NCBI GenBank assembly: GCA_046329575.1
Contig: JAXLUJ010000006.1
Location: 248,001 to 312,000 of the forward strand
Length of the DNA stretch: 64,000 nucleotides
Direction: 5' to 3'
From: UBA1941 sp046329575
GTDB lineage: Bacteria > Bacteroidota > Bacteroidia > Chitinophagales > LD1
Shown: positions 58,604 to 64,000 of the stretch, piece by piece
Layout: each line of letters begins with the position of its first letter
How positions within the stretch are numbered: the stretch's first letter is position 1
Notes under the pieces: generated by a model
Told to the model about the DNA's origin: nothing
What the model saw: the letters and a program-made list of their open reading frames with translations, nothing else
Databases searched by the model: none
Translations under genes and position numbers: made by a program

Positions 58604-59568
58604 AGATGAAACATCTGAAAAACCGTTTACAGTCACCCGCTTTAATTCATCTTTCCAATGAAGAACTTCAGGCATTGGTAGAAAAATATCCGTTTTATGC
58701 ACGCGCTTATGCCGAAATGGCGCGCCGGGCGGGTACTGATCAAAATCTCCTCGAAAAAGCAGCCATTTATGCGGCCTCCCGCGAACAGTTGCGCGAGCAA
58801 CTCCTCAACAATTTTACGCCAGAGAACAGCGAAATTTTGGAGCCCAATGAAGTTAATGCCGTAGCGCCAATTGCTGAAATTTCAGCGGCAGAAACTGAAG
58901 TTTCGCTTGTAAAAGATTCGGAATTGGCAGCCAATTTAACCGAAGAAAATCTTCTAGAAGAATCGAATGCCGTAGATGCAGGTAAGGAAGCTGAAAAATC
59001 CTCAGAAAATCCGGAACCACATCAAGAGGTAGTTGCCGACCCTAATCTTATAGAAGAAGAAACCGAAAATAAGGTAACTGCAATACCACCGCCCGAACCG
59101 GAAGTAATCCCATCTGCCGAAGAACCGGAACCGGCTTCAACTGAAAATGTTGATGAAGGGGTGAGCCCTGAATTCCTGCATACGCCACACACTTTTGATG
59201 AATGGCTCTCCGCTTTTGGTAAAACCTCAAGGCCGGCCCCTGAACCGCAAGCCTTAAAAAAGGCCGATGAAGAGCTTAACCGATTGATTGAGACCAGTAT
59301 ACCTTCAGAATTTTTCACCGAAAGCATGAAAACCGAACGGAACTACACCAAAGGGCTGGACCGCTTCATTGAAGCCCAGAAATCAAAGGCGTTGCAGCAT
59401 AAACAACCCGGTTCCGGATCGGTTATGGTTACTGAAACGCTCGCAAAAATCTACGAAAAACAGGGGCTTACGGAAAAGGCCATAGCCGCTTATGAGCAGC
59501 TCAGTTTGAAATTTCCTGAAAAAAAGGCTTTCTTCGCGCTCCGCATTCAAAATTTAAAGGAAAAATAA
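58597..59568 (+). CDS. Conserved TPR-like protein between lptE and secG
   Basis: A 323-aa protein with a helical N-terminus (SNEELQALVEKYPFYARAYAEMARRAG), a long acidic Glu/Pro-rich middle (about 75-190, low complexity) and a conserved C-terminus with DEWLSAFGK, SEFFTESMKTERNYTKGLDRFIEAQKS and a TPR-like helical hairpin (ETLAKIYEKQGLTEKAIAAYEQLSLKFPEKKAFFALRI). It has no signal peptide. Proteins of this type keep the same place in many Bacteroidota, but their role is unknown. ATG 58597 overlaps the lptE stop; ATG 58606 is an alternative. The secG gene starts 1 bp after its stop. Confidence 0.82.
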   Translation: MVKMKHLKNRLQSPALIHLSNEELQALVEKYPFYARAYAEMARRAGTDQNLLEKAAIYAASREQLREQLLNNFTPENSEILEPNEVNAVAPIAEISAAETEVSLVKDSELAANLTEENLLEESNAVDAGKEAEKSSENPEPHQEVVADPNLIEEETENKVTAIPPPEPEVIPSAEEPEPASTENVDEGVSPEFLHTPHTFDEWLSAFGKTSRPAPEPQALKKADEELNRLIETSIPSEFFTESMKTERNYTKGLDRFIEAQKSKALQHKQPGSGSVMVTETLAKIYEKQGLTEKAIAAYEQLSLKFPEKKAFFALRIQNLKEK

Positions 59569-59569
59569 T

Positions 59570-59959
59570 ATGTACGCTTTCATTATCATTCTCATCATCA
59601 TTATCGGCATTCTGCTGTGCGCCGTAGTTCTGATCCAAAACCCAAAAGGCGGTGGTGTGAATGCCTCTTTCAGTGGAACAAGTCAACAAATTTTTGGCGC
59701 AGGCCGTTCTACTGATGTAGTAGAAAAGACAACTTGGACCCTGGCCTCTATGCTTTTACTGCTTAGCTTGCTATCAGCTTTTTTCATCAATCACTCTGCA
59801 GTTGCCGCTTCAGCTAAAAAAGGTGCGCAACCGGCTACTGAAAAAACAGAATTGGAAAAGCGTTTGAACGAAACCGGCGGCTTCAATGCTGTGGCTCCAG
59901 CTCCGCAGCAACCGCAACAACAGCCACAGCAGCAACCCGCTCCAACCGGCAAGCCTTAA
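59570..59959 (+). CDS. secG: Preprotein translocase subunit SecG
   Basis: A 129-aa SecG, the small subunit of the SecYEG channel. Two membrane segments (residues 1-22 and about 50-70) flank the conserved loop VLIQNPKGGGVNASFSGTSQQIFGAGRSTDVVEKTTW. The C-terminal tail is Gln/Pro-rich (PQQPQQQPQQQPAP), as in other Bacteroidota members. It is the last gene of the miaB operon; its end overlaps the convergent DUF3857 gene by 4 bp. In many Bacteroidota groES and groEL follow secG; here they do not. Confidence 0.92.
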   Translation: MYAFIIILIIIIGILLCAVVLIQNPKGGGVNASFSGTSQQIFGAGRSTDVVEKTTWTLASMLLLLSLLSAFFINHSAVAASAKKGAQPATEKTELEKRLNETGGFNAVAPAPQQPQQQPQQQPAPTGKP

Positions 59960-61893
59960 TTAAGTCGCTTTAGCAATACTTGCTGCCCCAGTAAAGGTCC
60001 CACTTTTTTCAAAAAGCGGATCAGTTCATTGCTTTCTGCAACAGTAAAATAACTTTTGTCGAATCGCAATTGAATGCGCTGCGAAAATCCTTCATCGGTT
60101 TTGTGGAATTCGCGCTGAAAAAACAATTGCCCGTCAAATGCATTGAAGGCTAAATTATTGGGCATCAGAAATACTTCATAGTTCGATGGGAAACTGAACT
60201 GGCTCACCAGGCTATATTCCTGCATATACCCGAAATTTACCGGTAAAGTACGGCCTTCACTAATATGCAGAAGTGTATCAGCAGCAAAATACAACGTAGG
60301 CATTACCGACAGTAAATTATCAGTCTTGTCGTAGCGCAATTGAATATCGAATTCTTGCGCCAACGGCAGCGTGTCCATGTATTCATTGGCTACAATAAAA
60401 TGCCTGAACCGCAGTTTCTTGCTGTCTTTGCTGAAGTACTTTTTAATGAGCCCCTTCACACTGTCGCGCTCCAGGCAATCTACATGTTCCATTTTCGCAT
60501 ACCCAAAACTGTTCACATAAACATTAGTCTTGAATAGGCTGTCGCCCGAAAGATGGCCGAGCAGAATAGTTTCATTGCGGTAGCGTTGCGAGGTATCCGA
60601 AATGCGAACCCATCGGTTTTCATCCATGTCTATCAACATGCCATAAGTGTTCAATATGGCCGGATTGACATTTGGAAAATCGAGTGAATGGATAGTGGCG
60701 TCTAAAATCCAGTTGCGGTTGCGAAAAGTAACGCAAGCCACCGTTCGGTTGAAATCATCTAAGGAAAAATTGAGCGTATCAACCGTAGCAAAGTTGCGGG
60801 TGGCCACCAACAGCGGCCGCGCCTCAAATCCATAGGTTTGAAGCAATTTAATCAACAGCAAATTAATATCACTGGCATTGCCCTTTTTCTCGCTCCATAA
60901 TTTGTTTAGCGATTTCGAACTGAACACCGAATCGTTGCCGTTGAAAGTGCAATGCCGCCGCACCAAATCATAAATCCGCGCTAATTTGAACAAACTGTCC
61001 TCGATAGAAATAATGCGGTGGTGATAATCACTCTTCAATTCAAAATCGGGGAACAAGCGGCCCATAAAAGCAGGATGAACCGATAAGCGCTCTACAATCT
61101 TATCGCCAATTCGTTCCGAAAAATCACTTCTAACAAAACCATCCTTCTTTAACCACAATAACGCAAACTTTAGATGCGCATAAGCATCGGCCGACTGATC
61201 GGCAAAGGCTTCGCTCTTTAATGCGGGTAAATTAGAAAAGCGTAACACTCTGGTTCGTACTTTCAAACTTTGATTTTGGTTGCTAAGCCGAATAGATTGT
61301 ACGTTCTCGGTCTTCACATCTTCTTCAGCCATAAACGACGACTGCAATTGCTGGCGCAACTCCATGATTTCCGGAATGCGCAATTCCAGTTTTGATTGCC
61401 TTACCGGGTAAAACGACTGGAAACGCCAGGAAGGTATTTTTTCGTCAAAAGCAAAATTGACGGAATATTGCAATACCAATACATGACCCTTTCGGAACTT
61501 GGAAGGATTCGCGTCATTAAACCCATTTACGAAACGGGGCGTGGCATCGCGTTTCACCGTTTCTTTCGAAGTAGCATCCAATTCGCAATCCTCAGCCTTG
61601 ATCCCGTAGAAATTTTCTGCAGCGCTTCCCATGTAGAACAACTGTTGCCATAGGGTTCGGTTTAAACTCACATCTTCGAAAAAACGAAGAACCACGAACC
61701 GGTCGTACTTAATACTATAATCGTTGTTTACCGATATATAGCCGTCATCCTCCATCACTACAATAGCTGCGCCGGAATCAGCGGCTTCCCTTTCGGCCAG
61801 TAATGCCTGCCGCAATTGCGCATCGTTCTGACCCGCTGCCACCTTAAAAAAAACGAGAAGAAATATTAGTATCCTGTGTTTCAATCCGTTCAA
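59956..61893 (-). CDS. Exported DUF3857/transglutaminase-like protein, catalytic Cys missing
   Basis: A 645-aa protein with a signal peptide (LKHRILIFLLVFFKVAAGQ). The N-terminal half is DUF3857-like (DYSIKYDRFVVLRFFED.., SKFRKGHVLVLQYSVNF); the middle is a transglutaminase fold in which the active-site GxCxD motif reads KKGNASDINLLLIKLLQTYGFEARPLL, with Ala where the Cys would be, and the His and Asp positions are not conserved. It is therefore probably a non-catalytic relative. It starts with TTG, since an in-frame TGA lies two codons upstream; TTG 61893 or TTG 61884 are possible. Bacteroidota have many such periplasmic proteins, of unknown role. Convergent with secG. Confidence 0.82.
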   Translation of the reverse strand: MNGLKHRILIFLLVFFKVAAGQNDAQLRQALLAEREAADSGAAIVVMEDDGYISVNNDYSIKYDRFVVLRFFEDVSLNRTLWQQLFYMGSAAENFYGIKAEDCELDATSKETVKRDATPRFVNGFNDANPSKFRKGHVLVLQYSVNFAFDEKIPSWRFQSFYPVRQSKLELRIPEIMELRQQLQSSFMAEEDVKTENVQSIRLSNQNQSLKVRTRVLRFSNLPALKSEAFADQSADAYAHLKFALLWLKKDGFVRSDFSERIGDKIVERLSVHPAFMGRLFPDFELKSDYHHRIISIEDSLFKLARIYDLVRRHCTFNGNDSVFSSKSLNKLWSEKKGNASDINLLLIKLLQTYGFEARPLLVATRNFATVDTLNFSLDDFNRTVACVTFRNRNWILDATIHSLDFPNVNPAILNTYGMLIDMDENRWVRISDTSQRYRNETILLGHLSGDSLFKTNVYVNSFGYAKMEHVDCLERDSVKGLIKKYFSKDSKKLRFRHFIVANEYMDTLPLAQEFDIQLRYDKTDNLLSVMPTLYFAADTLLHISEGRTLPVNFGYMQEYSLVSQFSFPSNYEVFLMPNNLAFNAFDGQLFFQREFHKTDEGFSQRIQLRFDKSYFTVAESNELIRFLKKVGPLLGQQVLLKRLN

Positions 61894-61969
61894 ATATCAA
61901 TAAAAACCGCCCCGCTTTCGCATACAATTGCACTAGCCTTACTCATATCGCATATTGGATTAGACAAAT

Positions 61970-61977
61970 TACATTTG
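61970..61977 (+). promoter_or_regulatory. Promoter -7 box of rsmE
   Basis: TACATTTG matches TAnnTTTG exactly, 33 bp before the ATG at 62011. The -33 box is not clear. Confidence 0.5.
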
Positions 61978-62010
61978 GCGCATTGCCAATTTCCATTCAA
62001 TTTCATTTTC

Positions 62011-62712
62011 ATGCAATTGTTCTATGCAAAAGTTTCTGGGGCCGGTTCTACGGCTGTGTTAGACGAAAATGAAGCGCAACACCTACGGGTACTGCGGCTG
62101 GAAGGCGGCGCTGCAATTCAGTTGATGGATGGAATCGGGAATTTGTGGCAGGCTGTAGTAGTTCATGCCGGTAAAACCGGCGCTACCGCTCAGGTGCAGC
62201 AATTGATCACCACACAGCCACATCCATCAGGACTGCACATCGCCATCGCCCCTACCAAAAATATGGACCGTTTGGAATGGTTTGTTGAAAAGGCTACTGA
62301 ACTGGGTATTGGCACGATCTCATTGCTTCGATGCGAGCGATCAGAACGCAAGGAAGTTCGTGTTGACCGGCTTGAAAAAATTGCACTAAGCGCCGCTAAA
62401 CAATCCGGCAACCTCTACCTTCCGGTCATTCATCCCGTTGTACCCATCAAATCATTTCTGGCATCACCGGTTTCGGGTTTACGTTGTATAGCTACTTGTG
62501 ACGGAGCCACCGAACCTCTCGAAAAACGCGTACACCAACAACGTTCTTTGCTCGTACTCATTGGACCGGAAGGCGATTTTTCGACAGCCGAAATGGATTG
62601 GGCCATGCAACAGGGTTACCTGCCTGTAAGCCTTGGCACCAGCCGATTGCGTACTGAAACAGCTGCCTTATATACGGCAGCGCTATATCGAAGCGCATTA
62701 ACAAGTTTTTGA
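62011..62712 (+). CDS. rsmE: 16S rRNA (uracil-1498-N3)-methyltransferase
   Basis: A 233-aa SPOUT-fold methyltransferase, RsmE, which makes m3U1498 in 16S rRNA. Marks: N-terminal PUA-like part MQLFYAKVSG.., DENEAQHLRVLRLEGGAAIQLMDG; the catalytic part KNMDRLEWFVEKATELGIGTISLL, RCERSERKEVRVDRLEKIALSAAKQSGNLYLPV, and the SAM knot LIGPEGDFSTAEMDWAMQQG..VSLGTSRLRTETAAL. The frame can be read further upstream to 61876, but a -7 promoter box lies in that stretch and MQLFYA is the family's usual start, so ATG 62011 is used. Confidence 0.95.
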   Translation: MQLFYAKVSGAGSTAVLDENEAQHLRVLRLEGGAAIQLMDGIGNLWQAVVVHAGKTGATAQVQQLITTQPHPSGLHIAIAPTKNMDRLEWFVEKATELGIGTISLLRCERSERKEVRVDRLEKIALSAAKQSGNLYLPVIHPVVPIKSFLASPVSGLRCIATCDGATEPLEKRVHQQRSLLVLIGPEGDFSTAEMDWAMQQGYLPVSLGTSRLRTETAALYTAALYRSALTSF

Positions 62713-62755
62713 AGCAATAAAATTTTCACAACCGTTGAAATACTATCTTCACCCA

Positions 62756-63412
62756 ATGAAAAAATTGGGCCTTGCATTGTTGTTGTTCTCTACATTCAGC
62801 TTCGCCATTCCTTCTGAAAAACCATTGAAGATCGCACTGCTGAAATACAATGGGGGCGGCGATTGGTACGCCAATCCCAGTTCGTTGCCCAACCTCATTT
62901 CCTTTTGCAACAAGAACCTGAATATGAACCTTGAAACCGATCCGCCTACAGTGGAAGTAGGTAGTGCCGAATTATTTAATTATCCGATGGTGCACATGAC
63001 CGGCCACGGAAATGTAGTGTTCAACGATCAGGAAACCGAAAACCTGAGAACCTATCTGGCAGCCGGTGGCTTTTTACATGCGGATGATAATTATGGTATG
63101 GATAAATTCATTAGGCCGCAATTGGAAAAATTGTTCCCTGATTCCAAACTGGTGGAATTGCCTTTTTCCCATCCCATCTTCCATCAAAAGTTTGATTTTC
63201 CCAATGGGTTGCCTAAAATTCATGAGCACGACAACAAATCGCCACAGGCGTTTGGCTTGTTCCATGAAGGACGGTTAGTTGCGCTGTACACTTACGAATG
63301 CGACCTTGGCGACGGCTGGGAAGATCCGGAAGTACATAAAGACCCGCCCGCTACTCATGAAAAGGCGCTAAAAATGGGCGCAAACATCCTGCAATTCGTT
63401 TTCGCACAATGA
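62756..63412 (+). CDS. DUF4159 protein (exported)
   Basis: A 218-aa exported protein: signal peptide MKKLGLALLLFSTFSFA. The rest is a DUF4159 domain, related in fold to class I glutamine amidotransferases: KIALLKYNGGGDWYANPSSLPNL, YPMVHMTGHGNVVFNDQETENLRTYLAAGGFLHADDNYGMD, then the end YECDLGDGWEDPEVHKDPPATHEKALKMGANILQFVF. The catalytic Cys of amidotransferases is absent, so it is likely a binding or structural domain. ATG 62756 is better than the in-frame TTG at 62735, since only it starts directly at the signal. 43 bp after rsmE, same strand. Confidence 0.85.
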   Translation: MKKLGLALLLFSTFSFAIPSEKPLKIALLKYNGGGDWYANPSSLPNLISFCNKNLNMNLETDPPTVEVGSAELFNYPMVHMTGHGNVVFNDQETENLRTYLAAGGFLHADDNYGMDKFIRPQLEKLFPDSKLVELPFSHPIFHQKFDFPNGLPKIHEHDNKSPQAFGLFHEGRLVALYTYECDLGDGWEDPEVHKDPPATHEKALKMGANILQFVFAQ

Positions 63413-63478
63413 GGTAAAATATGCATTTGACAACCCTCGTTTTCAGGCTTATATTGCGCTTTTTGTATCCAATCGCGA

Positions 63479-64000
63479 TTGAGTAATACACCGCACCATT
63501 CAAAACAACTCACCGATGCACTGGCATTGCTACAGCATTCCGGTGAAGGCTGGCTGGTTTTCCGGCCCGATGGCGCGTTGCTATATGCTAACACTACCGC
63601 ACGCGAAATGATGGGCCATCCACTTTTGGAAGCATTGGTTGAAAAAGCTATCGCAGTAAAAGACAAGGATCCCATTTCGCTTCACATCCACGGCGTGGAA
63701 TTTCGAATTCGGCTGGAAGCTGTGCTTTGGAACAACATTCAGGCATTTGCCATTTGCATATCCCGAAATGGAAGCGCCACCGCCGAAAAAAATACACTGC
63801 TCCAACAAGTAGTTTCCGGATTGCCCGTTTTCACCCTGCTTTTTTGCAACCAAAAATTGGTTCATGTAAGTCCGGCACTACAACACTGGCTTCAGGAACG
63901 GGAACTCTTCCTTATTGGTATGGGATGGAACGATATTTTCCATCATGAACTATTATTGCACGAAAGCGATCAGGGCGCTTCAGGAATTATCTCAGCCATA
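63479..64000 (+). CDS. PAS-domain protein, 5' part (runs off window)
   Basis: The frame is open from an in-frame TGA near 63428 to the window end; the only usable start is TTG at 63479, 66 bp after the DUF4159 stop. 174 codons are seen. The translation starts SNTPHHSKQLTDALALLQHSGEGWLVFRPDGALLYANTTAREMMG, a typical PAS-domain start, and a second PAS-like segment follows (QQVVSGLPVFTLLFCNQKLVHVSPALQHWLQERE). Sensor kinases or diguanylate-type regulators often begin like this; the output domain is outside the window. A TTTG-N20-TATATTGC sequence at 63426-63457 may be its promoter. Confidence 0.65.
   Translation, partial: MSNTPHHSKQLTDALALLQHSGEGWLVFRPDGALLYANTTAREMMGHPLLEALVEKAIAVKDKDPISLHIHGVEFRIRLEAVLWNNIQAFAICISRNGSATAEKNTLLQQVVSGLPVFTLLFCNQKLVHVSPALQHWLQERELFLIGMGWNDIFHHELLLHESDQGASGIISAI

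Overview
The window comes from the chromosome of a Bacteroidota bacterium, most like the Chitinophagales/Sphingobacteriales side of the phylum. The evidence is: many large secreted proteins ending in a type IX secretion (T9SS) sorting domain; SprB-type repeats; DUF4296, LptE and DUF4159 families; the gene order miaB - lipoprotein - sigma-54 activator - lptE - TPR protein - secG; and promoters of the Bacteroidota form TTTG-N19-TAnnTTTG (often TAnnTTCG), visible before several genes. Family names come from motifs recognised by eye; no database search was run.

Layout. 0-7.2 kb: the 5' part of a collagen-like surface protein (minus strand), tRNA-Arg(TCT), a beta-CASP metallo-beta-lactamase nuclease overlapping a LOG-family gene, a tandem universal stress protein, a small lipoprotein, an ABC exporter and a YbhB-like protein. 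7.4-11.4 kb: tRNA-Met(CAT) and a 1255-aa collagen-like protein with an S74 chaperone domain, a paralogue of the first gene. 11.4-13.5 kb: two Fe-S/membrane redox genes that together resemble a split EtfAB:menaquinone oxidoreductase; etfBA lies at 34.1-35.9 kb. 13.6-17.0 kb: acpS divergent from a compact ketosynthase/ACP set (KS-like protein, ACP, KS, KS-like chain-length factor), an aryl-polyene/flexirubin-type fragment without reductase or dehydratase. 17.1-18.7 kb: a secreted PHM-like copper monooxygenase with a CX4CH heme-type motif. 18.8-20.2 kb: SET protein, YggS and a DUF4296 lipoprotein. 20.8-30.8 kb: two very large T9SS cargo proteins facing each other. 31.0-35.9 kb: dipeptide epimerase, tilS, a TPR protein and etfBA. 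36.2-54.6 kb: a 2100-aa GEVED-domain cargo, a GH13 amylase-like enzyme, a flippase, a TPR protein, and a 283-aa plus a 1770-aa protein that carry the same module as the amylase N-terminus (once and five times). 54.8-60.0 kb: the miaB-to-secG operon. 60.0-64.0 kb: DUF3857 protein, rsmE, DUF4159 protein and the start of a PAS-domain protein.

How it fits together: the window alternates housekeeping genes (tRNA modification, translocase, LPS assembly, electron transfer) with cell-surface cargo of T9SS, but holds none of the T9SS machinery genes. The least explained features are: (1) the YDATQG-type module shared by amylase, 283-aa and 1770-aa proteins, which suggests an undescribed secreted, perhaps glycan-binding, set; (2) a dispersed GC-rich intergenic element with terminal inverted repeats, two near-identical copies of which flank the 1945-aa gene; (3) intergenic arrays of degenerate 7-bp units in strict register, one of which forms the end of a gene; and (4) a 14-bp palindrome over the -33 box of the etfBA promoter.
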